Of a stretch of 64,000 nt of DNA, positions 34,248 through 42,390 are shown piece after piece (the stretch's first letter is position 1; every line of letters begins with the position of its first letter). This stretch comes from Pseudomonas pseudonitroreducens (GTDB lineage: Bacteria; Pseudomonadota; Gammaproteobacteria; Pseudomonadales; Pseudomonadaceae), in contig NZ_BQHJ01000004.1 of assembly GCF_021603645.1 (NCBI RefSeq), positions 491,147 to 555,146 of the forward strand. The letters run 5' to 3'. Below the pieces are notes generated by a model, which was not told where the DNA came from, did no database searches, and saw only the letters and a list, made by a program, of their open reading frames with translations. Position numbers and translations under genes: made by a program.

Positions 34248-35171
34248 ATGATCCGCCCCGACCTGCTGCGCACCTTCGTCCGCGTTACCGAACTGGCCAG
34301 CTTCACCCAGGCCAGCGAGCAACTCGGCCTGCCGCGTTCTACCGTGTCCGAGCACGTCCAGGCGCTGGAAGAACTGCTCGGCACGCGCCTGCTGCAGCGC
34401 ACCACCCGGCGCGTGACCGCAACCCAGGACGGCATGGTGCTCTACGAGCGCAGCAAGGACATGTTGGCCCAGCTGGACGAGTTGCAGGGCCTGTTCCGCC
34501 AGGACGACGAAGCCCTGGGCGGCCGCCTGCGGGTGGACATGCCGACGGTGATGGCACGCAAGCTGGTAATGCCGCGCCTGGGTGAATTCCTTGCGCGGCA
34601 TCCGGCGCTGGAGCTGGAGGTGAGCTGCACCGACCGTCGCGTCGATCTGGTCCGCGAGGGCTTCGATTGCGTGGTGCGGGTCGGTTCAGTGAACGATCCC
34701 TCGGTGGTGGCGCGTTCGCTCGGGCAGTTTCCGCAAGTGACCTGCGCCAGCCCCGCTTATCTCGCCAGGCACGGTGTGCCGCAGACGCTGGACGATCTGC
34801 CCGCACACCAACTGATCCACTACGTGACGGTGCTGGGTGCACGGCCGCCAGGCTTCGAGTACCTGCAACAGGGCGAGGTGCGCTACGTGCCGATGGCCGG
34901 AGCGCTGTCGGTGAACAACGCCGAGGCCTACGAGAGCGCAGCCATGGGTGGGCTGGGGATCATCCAGGTGCCGGTCCATGGCGTGCTGGATGACCTGGAG
35001 GCGGGGCGACTGGTGCAGGTGCTGGGTCACATTCCGCTGCCACCCATGGAAATCTCCCTGCTCTACGCGCACCGCCGCCTGCCGCAGCGGGTCCGCGCCT
35101 TCATGCAGTGGCTGACGCAACTGCTGGGCGAGCCCGGCGTGCTGGGTTCGCCCGTGATCGCTGGGCCCTAG
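34248..35171 (+). CDS. LysR family transcriptional regulator
   Basis: 307 residues from the ATG at 34248 (MIRPDLLRTFVRVTELASFT); a GTG at 34233 is also possible. N-terminal winged helix (QASEQLGLPRSTVSEHVQAL, LLGTRLLQRTTRRVTATQDG), then the CrgA-like substrate domain with DRRVDLVREGFDCVVRVGSV. It very likely controls the divergent SDR gene. Its stop overlaps the convergent HD-domain gene by four bases. Confidence 0.92.
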   Translation: MIRPDLLRTFVRVTELASFTQASEQLGLPRSTVSEHVQALEELLGTRLLQRTTRRVTATQDGMVLYERSKDMLAQLDELQGLFRQDDEALGGRLRVDMPTVMARKLVMPRLGEFLARHPALELEVSCTDRRVDLVREGFDCVVRVGSVNDPSVVARSLGQFPQVTCASPAYLARHGVPQTLDDLPAHQLIHYVTVLGARPPGFEYLQQGEVRYVPMAGALSVNNAEAYESAAMGGLGIIQVPVHGVLDDLEAGRLVQVLGHIPLPPMEISLLYAHRRLPQRVRAFMQWLTQLLGEPGVLGSPVIAGP

Positions 35172-35809
35172 CTGGCCCAATCGGAATTCAGGATCACCTC
35201 GCAGAAGTTGCCGCGCACGAAGTCCGCATCCTTCATCGCCAGCACGTCGGCCTTGACGTTGCCGAAGGTGGTTTCCGGCTTGGCTTTGATGCCGTCGTAG
35301 AAGGCCTGCAGGATGTCCTGCTTGAACTGCGTGCCGCGCGGGTGGGCGGCCACCACGGCGTCGCGCTGGGCGTCGGGGAACTGCTGGTAGGCGATACCCA
35401 GCACGTCCATCTCCACGCCGGCGGTGACCAGGGCTATCTCCGGCTTCATGTGCTGCGGGATGCCCGGCGTGGTGTGCAGGGCAATGGCCGTCCACACCGT
35501 GTCGATGTCGCTTTCGGCAATGCCATGGCTGCGCAGGAACTCGGCGGCGCAGTCGGCGCCGTCCACTTCGAAGCGTTCGCACTGGCTGCAATAGCGCGGC
35601 ATCAGGCCCATGTCGTGGAACATCGCGCCGGCGTAGAGCAGCTCGGCGTCGAACTTCAGGCTCTTGCGTGCACCGGTCAGCGCGCCCCAGTAGTAGACGC
35701 GTGAAGAGTGGTGGAAGAGCAACGGGGTGGCGTTGTCGCGGACCATCTCGGTGATGGCCTTGGCGAGGCTGCTGTCGGGGACTTTGACGCCGTTCAGGTC
35801 GAGGCTCAT
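35168..35809 (-). CDS. HD-domain phosphohydrolase-like protein
   Basis: 213 residues from the ATG at 35809 (MSLDLNGVKVPDSSLAKAIT). LLFHHSSRVYYWG, GAMFHDMGLMPRY (the HD pair) and IALHTTPGI supply the metal ligands of an HD domain of the type seen near cyanamide hydratase. It may hydrolyse a small nitrile- or phosphate-containing compound; not determined. It faces the Rieske operon across a 290-bp gap and ends convergent with the LysR gene. Confidence 0.85.
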   Translation of the reverse strand: MSLDLNGVKVPDSSLAKAITEMVRDNATPLLFHHSSRVYYWGALTGARKSLKFDAELLYAGAMFHDMGLMPRYCSQCERFEVDGADCAAEFLRSHGIAESDIDTVWTAIALHTTPGIPQHMKPEIALVTAGVEMDVLGIAYQQFPDAQRDAVVAAHPRGTQFKQDILQAFYDGIKAKPETTFGNVKADVLAMKDADFVRGNFCEVILNSDWAS

Positions 35810-36099
35810 GGCGGGCTCCGGGGCTGGGTTTCCAGGGTGCGGCGCGGGCTGCGTCGCGGTCGGTTCCATTGGAAATCCACGGCCATGCGCGGACAACGAG
35901 AGCGAGGGAGCGAATCCGGACAGCCAGAGTTCATTTGCTGCCAACGGCGACTTTTCCTGCCTGCCTGCCTTGATGCATCTGACGGAAAACTTGTCGTTTT
36001 TCATCAAGAGCCGCCGCAGACGTCCCCCTAGATTTGTCCTCGAACCGAGCCGCCGGACCATGAGCCGGCCACGCCAGAAGAAGCCGAGGAGAATCGAAC

Positions 36100-37266
36100 A
36101 TGTCGTCCATCGAGAGCCTGAAACTGCGTACTTCCATCGACGGCTGGGACCGCCAGGACCCGGAACAGGCCTTCACCCTGCCGTCGCGCTATTTCTTCGA
36201 CGAGGCGCTGTTCAAGGCCGAGCGCGACAACATCTTCCTGCGCTCCTGGCACGTCGCCGGGCACCTCAGCGAATTCGCGGAAGTCGGCCAGTACGTGGTC
36301 TGCGACCTGTTCGACCAGAGCATCGTCATCGCCCGCAGCCGCGCCGGGGACATCCGCGCCTTCCACAACGTCTGCCAGCACCGCGGCAACCGCCTGCTGG
36401 AGGATCGTCGCGGCAACACCGGTGGCATCGTGCGCTGCGCCTATCACTCCTGGTGCTACGAGATGGACGGCTCGCTGCGCAGTGCGCCGCGCTGCGAGCG
36501 CATCAAGAACTTCGACAAGGAAGAATTCGCCATCCCGCAGGTGCGCCTGGAGGAGTTGGGCGGCTTCCTCTATTTCAATCTCGACCCCAACGCGCCGTCG
36601 CTGGCCGAACTGTTCCCCGGCGCCGACGAGGAGATGCATCGGGTGTTCCCCAACCTGGCCGACATGCGCCTGATCGAGGAGGCGGACGTGATCGTCCCGG
36701 CCAACTGGAAAGTGATCATGGACAACTCCATCGAGGGCTATCACTTCAAGCTCTCCGGGCCGTGCCACATCGACCTGGCCAAGCTGATCGACTTCAAGGG
36801 CTACCGACTGACCAAGCGCGACAACTGGTGGACCTACATCGCCCCGGCGAACCTTGCGGCCGGCGAAGCCTACGGCGTGAAACTGCGCAGCGACCTCAAC
36901 CCCGACGAGTGTTTCTTCAACATCGGCATGTGGCCGAACAACACCTTCTACACCTTCCCGTTCTCCGAGTTCCTCGGCACCTTCATCATGATTCCGCTGG
37001 ACGCCGAGCGCTCGCTGCTGCGCTTCGGCTACTACTCGGCGAACGAGCACACCGCCGAGGTGAGCAAGGCCTGCATGCGCTGGATGAACGAGGAGCTGGG
37101 GCCCGAGGACATCGCCCTGAACATCAGCGTGCAGAAGGGCCTGCACTCCATGGGCTACGACCAGGGCCGCTACATGATCGACGCCGAACGCAGCAACGAA
37201 AGCGAGCACCTGGTGCACCACTTCCACCGCCTGGTGTTCCAGGGCATCCACGGCGCGCAGCTCTGA
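36100..37266 (+). CDS. Rieske-type ring-hydroxylating/demethylating oxygenase alpha subunit
   Basis: 388 residues. Rieske 2Fe-2S ligands are Cys92 and His94 (CQHRGN) with Cys113 and His116 (CAYHSW). The mononuclear iron site has His215 (EGYHF) and His223 (GPCHID) with an acidic partner near the C-terminus. The family includes GbcA, carnitine and stachydrine oxygenases, which remove or oxidise groups on quaternary amines. The adjoining choline-dehydrogenase-like and GlxA-type genes fit an amine substrate, but no reductase partner gene is present here. Confidence 0.88.
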   Translation: MSSIESLKLRTSIDGWDRQDPEQAFTLPSRYFFDEALFKAERDNIFLRSWHVAGHLSEFAEVGQYVVCDLFDQSIVIARSRAGDIRAFHNVCQHRGNRLLEDRRGNTGGIVRCAYHSWCYEMDGSLRSAPRCERIKNFDKEEFAIPQVRLEELGGFLYFNLDPNAPSLAELFPGADEEMHRVFPNLADMRLIEEADVIVPANWKVIMDNSIEGYHFKLSGPCHIDLAKLIDFKGYRLTKRDNWWTYIAPANLAAGEAYGVKLRSDLNPDECFFNIGMWPNNTFYTFPFSEFLGTFIMIPLDAERSLLRFGYYSANEHTAEVSKACMRWMNEELGPEDIALNISVQKGLHSMGYDQGRYMIDAERSNESEHLVHHFHRLVFQGIHGAQL

Positions 37267-37269
37267 GGA

Positions 37270-38928
37270 ATGGCCATGGACTACGACTACGTCATCGTCG
37301 GCGCGGGCTCGGCCGGCTGCGTGCTGGCCAACCGCCTGGGCGCCGATCCCGCCGTGCGCATCCTGTTGCTGGAGGCGGGGCCGGCGGACAGCAGCTGGAC
37401 CATCGACATGCCCTCGGCGGTGGGCATCGTGGTCGGCGGCACGCGTTACAACTGGAGCTACAGCAGCGAGCCGGAGCCGTACCTGGATGGCCGGCGGATC
37501 GCCACGCCGCGCGGGCGCACCCTGGGCGGGTCGTCTTCGATCAATGGCATGGTCTACATCCGTGGCCACGCCCGCGACTATGACGGCTGGGCGGCGCAGG
37601 GCTGCGAGGGCTGGGACTACCAGCGCGTGCTGCCGTACTTCATTCGCTCGGAGAACCATGCCAGCGGCGCCGACGATTATCACGGCGCGGCGGGGCATTT
37701 GCATGTCACGCCGGGCGACATCGACACGCCATTGTGCGCGGCCTTCGTCGCGGCGGGCGAGGAGGCCGGCTACGGGCGCAGCAGCGATCTCAATGGCCAT
37801 CGCCAGGAGGGCTTCGGACGGGTTGATCGCACCACGCGGCAAGGCAAGCGCTGGAGCACGTCGCGCGGGTATCTGAGCGAGGCATTGGGGCGTGGCAACG
37901 TCACCGTCGCCACGAGGGCGCTGGCGCTGCAAATTCTGCTCGACGGCGAGCGCGCGGTGGGCGTGGAGTACGAGCAGAACGGCCAGGCACTGACTGCCCG
38001 TGCAAGCCGCGAAGTATTGCTGACCGCCGGGGCGATCAACTCGCCGCATTTGCTGTTGCTCTCCGGCATCGGCCCGGCGGATGAGCTGCGCCAGCTGGGC
38101 ATCGCGGTGAAACATGACCTGCCGGGTGTGGGGCGGCGCCTGAACGATCACCCCGACAGCGTCGTGCAATTCATCTGCAAGGCACCGGTGTCGATCTACC
38201 CCTGGACCCGCGCGCCGGGCAAATGGTGGATCGGCGCGCGTTGGTTCGCCACCCATGACGGGCTGGCGGCGAGCAACCACTTCGAGGCGGGCGCTTTCAT
38301 CCGCTCCCGCGCGGGAGTCGAGCATCCCGACCTGCAACTCACCTTCATGCCCCTGGCGGTGCAGCCGGGCAGCGTGGCGCCGGTGCCGGACCACGCCTTC
38401 CAGGTACACATCGACCTGATGCGGCCGACCAGCCTGGGCAGCGTCACCTTGCGCAGTGCCGAGCCTCGGCAGGCGCCGCGCATCCTCTTCAACTACCTGC
38501 AGACCGAGCAGGACCGCGCCGACATGCGTGCCGGCGCCCGTCTGGTGCGCGAGCTGATGCGCCAGCCGTCGATGCGCGGGCTGGCCGGCGAAGAGCTGAC
38601 GCCCGGCCCGCTGGCCCACAGCGACGCCGAGCTGGATGCCTGGGCGCGGCGCGTGACCGAGACCGGCTACCATGCCAGCGGTACCTGCAAGATGGGGCCG
38701 GCCAACGACCCCGAAGCGGTGGTCGATCCACAGTTGCGTGTGCATGGGCTGCAGGGGCTGCGGGTGGTGGACGCGTCGATCATGCCGAGCATCGTCAGTG
38801 GCAACACCAATGCGCCGACAGTGATGATCGCCGAGAAGGCCAGCGATATGATCCGGGGACTGCCGCCGCTGCCGGCAGCCAATGTTCCGGTGTGGCTACA
38901 CCCGCACTGGCAGAGTCAGCAGCGCTAA
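37270..38928 (+). CDS. GMC oxidoreductase, choline-dehydrogenase-like
   Basis: 552 residues; start ATG at 37270 or 37276, with GAGGA upstream. FAD loop YVIVGAGSAGCVLANRL, the GMC signatures GRTLGGSSSINGMVYIRGHA and EVLLTAGAINSPHLLLLSGI, the active His in TGYHASGTCKMGP and the C-terminal SGNTNAPTVMIAEKASDM. Probably oxidises an alcohol, perhaps one made by or feeding the Rieske enzyme encoded 4 bases upstream. The substrate is not determined. Confidence 0.9.
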   Translation: MAMDYDYVIVGAGSAGCVLANRLGADPAVRILLLEAGPADSSWTIDMPSAVGIVVGGTRYNWSYSSEPEPYLDGRRIATPRGRTLGGSSSINGMVYIRGHARDYDGWAAQGCEGWDYQRVLPYFIRSENHASGADDYHGAAGHLHVTPGDIDTPLCAAFVAAGEEAGYGRSSDLNGHRQEGFGRVDRTTRQGKRWSTSRGYLSEALGRGNVTVATRALALQILLDGERAVGVEYEQNGQALTARASREVLLTAGAINSPHLLLLSGIGPADELRQLGIAVKHDLPGVGRRLNDHPDSVVQFICKAPVSIYPWTRAPGKWWIGARWFATHDGLAASNHFEAGAFIRSRAGVEHPDLQLTFMPLAVQPGSVAPVPDHAFQVHIDLMRPTSLGSVTLRSAEPRQAPRILFNYLQTEQDRADMRAGARLVRELMRQPSMRGLAGEELTPGPLAHSDAELDAWARRVTETGYHASGTCKMGPANDPEAVVDPQLRVHGLQGLRVVDASIMPSIVSGNTNAPTVMIAEKASDMIRGLPPLPAANVPVWLHPHWQSQQR

Positions 38929-38937
38929 GGAGAGTCG

Positions 38938-39960
38938 ATGGCCAGTGTTGCACCGCCTTCCCGGTTTCGCCGCGAGCCTTTGCGCGTGGGCCTGCTGTTG
39001 CTGCCGTCGTTCCCCGGCCTGGGGTTGGCGGCGGTGGTCGAGCCGCTGGCGATCGCCAACTGGCTGGGCGGCGAGGCGCTATTCGAGTGGCAGCTGCTGT
39101 CGCTGGACGGCGAGCCGGTCACCGCCAGCAACGGCCTGACCAGCACAGTGCATGAGGCCATCGACCCGGAGCGGGGCTGGGATGCCTGTTTTGTCATCGC
39201 CAGCTTCGACGTGCACAAGCACGCGCGCAATCGCTTGCTGAAAAGCTGGCTGCGCCGCCAGGCGGCATTCGGCGCGACGCTGGCGGGCATCGAGACCGGC
39301 ACCGAGCTGCTGGCCGCGGCGGGGGTGCTGGATGGCTTTCCCGCAGCAGTACACTGGGACAACCTACAGGGCTTCCAGGAGAGTTACCCCAAGGTCCAGG
39401 CCCGCGCGCAGCTCTACACCCTCGACCGCCAGCGCCTGACCTGCGCCGGCGCCAGCGCGATCCTCGACCTGATGCTGGGCTGGATCGCCCAGCGGGTGGA
39501 CGCCGACCTGTCGCGGGAGATTGCCATGCACCTGTTGCTGGGCGAAACCCGCGAGCCCGGCGCGCACCAGTTGCAGGGCCGGCAAAGCGACGCCCACGCC
39601 CACGGCGGCAAGGTGCGCCGCGCCATCGCGCTGATGGAGCAGGCGCTGGAGGAACCGTTGGAATGCGACGCCATTGCCGAGCGCGTCGGCCTGTCGCGCC
39701 GCCAGCTGGAGCGGCAGTTCAAGCAGCACACCGGGTTGTCGCCGCTCAAGTACTACATCGTCCTGAGGCTGGGCCGCGCCCACAGCCTGTTGCAGCAGAC
39801 GCGCCTGAGCGTTGCGCAGGTCGCGGCCAGCTCCGGCTTCGGTTCGCTGGAGCATTTCTCCCGCGCCTACCGCGCGCATTTCGGTTGCCCGCCCAGCGCG
39901 GACCGCACCCAGACCTATACCGCACCGGTGATGCGCCAGCCGCTGGGGCGCGATAGTTAG
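38938..39960 (+). CDS. GlxA-type AraC family regulator with DJ-1/PfpI domain
   Basis: 340 residues. The N-terminal class I amidotransferase-like (DJ-1/PfpI) sensor has LPSFPGLGLAAVVEPLAIAN and GIETGTELLAAAGVLDGFPA. The C-terminal AraC domain has DAIAERVGLSRRQLERQFKQ and VAQVAASSGFGSLEHFSRAY. GbdR, CdhR, ArgR and SouR, which sense betaine, carnitine and related amines in Pseudomonas, share this design. It lies 9 bases after the GMC gene, so it probably activates its own operon. Confidence 0.9.
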   Translation: MASVAPPSRFRREPLRVGLLLLPSFPGLGLAAVVEPLAIANWLGGEALFEWQLLSLDGEPVTASNGLTSTVHEAIDPERGWDACFVIASFDVHKHARNRLLKSWLRRQAAFGATLAGIETGTELLAAAGVLDGFPAAVHWDNLQGFQESYPKVQARAQLYTLDRQRLTCAGASAILDLMLGWIAQRVDADLSREIAMHLLLGETREPGAHQLQGRQSDAHAHGGKVRRAIALMEQALEEPLECDAIAERVGLSRRQLERQFKQHTGLSPLKYYIVLRLGRAHSLLQQTRLSVAQVAASSGFGSLEHFSRAYRAHFGCPPSADRTQTYTAPVMRQPLGRDS

Positions 39961-39985
39961 CGCCACAGGTTGCACCGGTGCTGAC

Positions 39986-40068
39986 GTAGGATGGGTGGAG
40001 CTTGCGATACCCATCGCCATGGTTGGCATGAGAACCGATGGGTATCGCTCCGCTCCACGCCATCCTAC
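39986..40068. repeat. inverted repeat element (family D)
   Basis: GTAGGATGGGTGGAGC... and its inverted partner ending CCATCCTAC, filling the gap between two convergent genes, where it can act as a terminator-like hairpin. Confidence 0.75.
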
Positions 40069-40096
40069 GGGTTGCGGCATCGTTAGCGTTCGGGGC

Positions 40097-40852
40097 TTAG
40101 TCGGCGAAGGCCGGTTCGCTCTCCAGCAATATCTCCCGCAGCGCCGCGAAATGCCGCTCGGCGAACCCCGGATATTCCAGCCACTGGCGCATGGTCTTGC
40201 GCGCTACTTCGTCACTGGCGATGCGCAGCGGCCGGCCGCTGGCCAGGGCGGTGAGATAGACCTCGCAGGCGCGCTCGAAGTAGTACAGGTCATCGAAGGC
40301 CTGGGCCACGCTGGGCGCCGCGACCAGCACGCCGTGGTTGCCCATCAGCAGGATCGGCTTGTCGCCCAGCAGGCGGCTGACGCGCTCGGCCTCGTCGCCC
40401 AGGCCCATGCCGTCGAAGCCCTCGTCGATGGCCACGCGCTCGAAGAAGCGCATGCTGTTCTGCTCGATGGGCGGCAGGCGCGAGTCGGCCAGGCAGGCGA
40501 GGGCGGTGGCGTATTTCGAATGCACATGCAGGATGCAGCGCGCCTGCGGGTTGTTGCGGTGCAGTGCGCCATGCAGCGCCCAGGCGGTGATGTCCGGCGC
40601 GTCCGGGCGGTTCAGCGCCTCGGGGTCATCCGCGTGCAGGCGCAACAGGTCGCTGGCGCGCATCCGCGAGAAGTGCCGGCCATAGGGGTTGATCAGAAAG
40701 TCGCGGCCATCGGCGGACAACGCCAGGCTGAAGTGATTGGCGATGGCCTCGTGCAGGTTCAGGCGCGCGCTCCAGCGGAAGGCGCAGGCGAGGTCGATGC
40801 GGCCCTGGCGTTCCAGGCCGGTGTCGAGGGTGCGGCTGGCAAGCGTTGGCAT
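40097..40852 (-). CDS. class II aldolase/adducin family protein
   Basis: 251 residues from the ATG at 40852 (MPTLASRTLDTGLERQGRID). Zinc ligands are probably CILHVHSKYATA (HVH) and a later His; NHFSLALSADGRDFLINPYG and ILLMGNHGVLVAAPSVAQAF are standard family blocks. Members cleave or decarboxylate sugar phosphates or hydroxy acids; some are not aldolases. Single gene; substrate unknown. Confidence 0.88.
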   Translation of the reverse strand: MPTLASRTLDTGLERQGRIDLACAFRWSARLNLHEAIANHFSLALSADGRDFLINPYGRHFSRMRASDLLRLHADDPEALNRPDAPDITAWALHGALHRNNPQARCILHVHSKYATALACLADSRLPPIEQNSMRFFERVAIDEGFDGMGLGDEAERVSRLLGDKPILLMGNHGVLVAAPSVAQAFDDLYYFERACEVYLTALASGRPLRIASDEVARKTMRQWLEYPGFAERHFAALREILLESEPAFAD

Positions 40853-40983
40853 GGCGGCTCCGGGAGCGATGCCCGTGCCGGGCTGGCCGGGCCTGGATTC
40901 CGAGTCTAGGGGCGTGGCGCTGCCGGACTTGATGCGGAACGACCCGGCGTGCCGCTGGCCGGATCGTCGATTGCACCGCCGTC

Positions 40984-42171
40984 CTAGACGAACTGCGCCG
41001 CCGCGTAGCCCGAGGCCCAGGCCCACTGGAAGTTGAAGCCGCCCAGGTGGCCGGTGACGTCCAGCACTTCGCCGACGAAGTACAGGCCGGGGGATTTCAG
41101 CGACTCCAGGGTCTTGGACGACACCTCGCGGGTGTCCACGCCGCCCAGGGTGACTTCCGCCGTGCGGTAGCCCTCGGTGCCGGCGGGCACCAGTTGCCAG
41201 TCGCCCAGGCGCTCGGCAATCGCCTTGAGCTCGCCGGGCGTGTACTGCTTCATGGACTTGGAGACGAACCACTGCTCGGCCAGCAGGCCGGCCATCTTCT
41301 TGGTGAACAGCTCGCCCAGCAGCGTCTTCAGCTCGCTATTGGGGCGCTCGCGCTGCTGCTCGACGAGCCAGACGGGCAGGTCGACGCGCGGCAGCAGGTC
41401 GATGCTGATGCTGTCGCCCGGCTGCCAGTAGGAGGAAATCTGCAGGATCGCCGGGCCGCTGAGGCCGCGGTGGGTGAACAGGATGTTCTCGACGAAGCTC
41501 TGGCCGTTGCAGCTGACGCGGCAGTCCTCCACCGAGGTGCCGGACAACTCGGTGCACAGCGCCTTGAGCTGCGGGTCGGTAATGGTGAAGGGCACCAGGC
41601 CGGCGCGGGTCGGCAGCACGCTGTGGCCGAACTGGCGGGCGATCTGGTAGCCGAACCCGGTGGCGCCGAGGGTCGGGATGGACAGGCCGCCGGTGGCGAT
41701 CACCAGGGATTCGCAGCGAGCGGGGCCGAGGCTGGTCTGCAACTGGTAGCCGCCTTCGTCGAGGCGGGCGATCTCGCTCACCGAGGTGTCCAGGCGCAGG
41801 TCGACGCCGGCCTGCTCGCACTCGTCGAGCAGCAGGCCGAGGATGTCGCTGGACTTGTTATCGCAGAACAGCTGGCCGAGCTTCTTCTCGTGGTAGGGCA
41901 CGCCGTGCTTGGCCACCAGGGCGATGAAGTCCCACTGGGTGAAACGTGCCAGTGCCGACTTGCAGAAGTGCGGGTTGTGCGAGAGGAAGTTGACCGGCTC
42001 GCAGTACATGTTGGTGAAGTTGCAGCGCCCGCCACCGGACATCAGGATCTTCTTGCCGGCCTTGTTGGCGTGGTCGATCAGGAGGACCTGGCGACCGCGC
42101 GCAGCGGCGCTCATGGCGCACATCAGTCCCGCGGCGCCGGCGCCGATGATGATGACCTGGGAGGTGAGCAC
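40984..42171 (-). CDS. HI0933/YhiN family FAD flavoprotein
   Basis: 395 residues from a GTG at 42171. VIIIGAGAAGLMCAMSAAAR (FAD loop), then AGKKILMSGGGRCNFTNMYC, LVIATGGLSIPTLGATGFGY and the C-terminal GLYFVGEVLDVTGHLGGFNF are the hallmarks of the YhiN/HI0933 family (BaiN in E. coli nomenclature). The physiological reaction is not known; an NAD(P)H-linked reductase is assumed. Divergent from the OsmC-YcaO gene across 219 bp. Confidence 0.92.
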   Translation of the reverse strand: MLTSQVIIIGAGAAGLMCAMSAAARGRQVLLIDHANKAGKKILMSGGGRCNFTNMYCEPVNFLSHNPHFCKSALARFTQWDFIALVAKHGVPYHEKKLGQLFCDNKSSDILGLLLDECEQAGVDLRLDTSVSEIARLDEGGYQLQTSLGPARCESLVIATGGLSIPTLGATGFGYQIARQFGHSVLPTRAGLVPFTITDPQLKALCTELSGTSVEDCRVSCNGQSFVENILFTHRGLSGPAILQISSYWQPGDSISIDLLPRVDLPVWLVEQQRERPNSELKTLLGELFTKKMAGLLAEQWFVSKSMKQYTPGELKAIAERLGDWQLVPAGTEGYRTAEVTLGGVDTREVSSKTLESLKSPGLYFVGEVLDVTGHLGGFNFQWAWASGYAAAQFV

Positions 42172-42390
42172 GGTGGTTTCCTTCTGTACGGGGTAGCGGG
42201 CGCTTGAGGCGGCGCATCTTACCCGAAGCACGGGCGCGCCGGGTGCCCGCAGCCGACCGGGCGTCGATTGCGCATCACCTGCAGCGGCGGGTTTCCCGAC
42301 CGGCGCCGACCACGCCGGGATATCCCCGCGGCGCTTTTGTCCGGATAATGCCGGCCAGTTCGCTTTCTACTTTTTCGTGGTAATTCCCGC

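Noticed and set aside
36028-38745. 905-codon minus-strand open frame across the Rieske and GMC genes
   Set aside because: Typical high-GC antisense frame; the plus-strand genes have all catalytic motifs.
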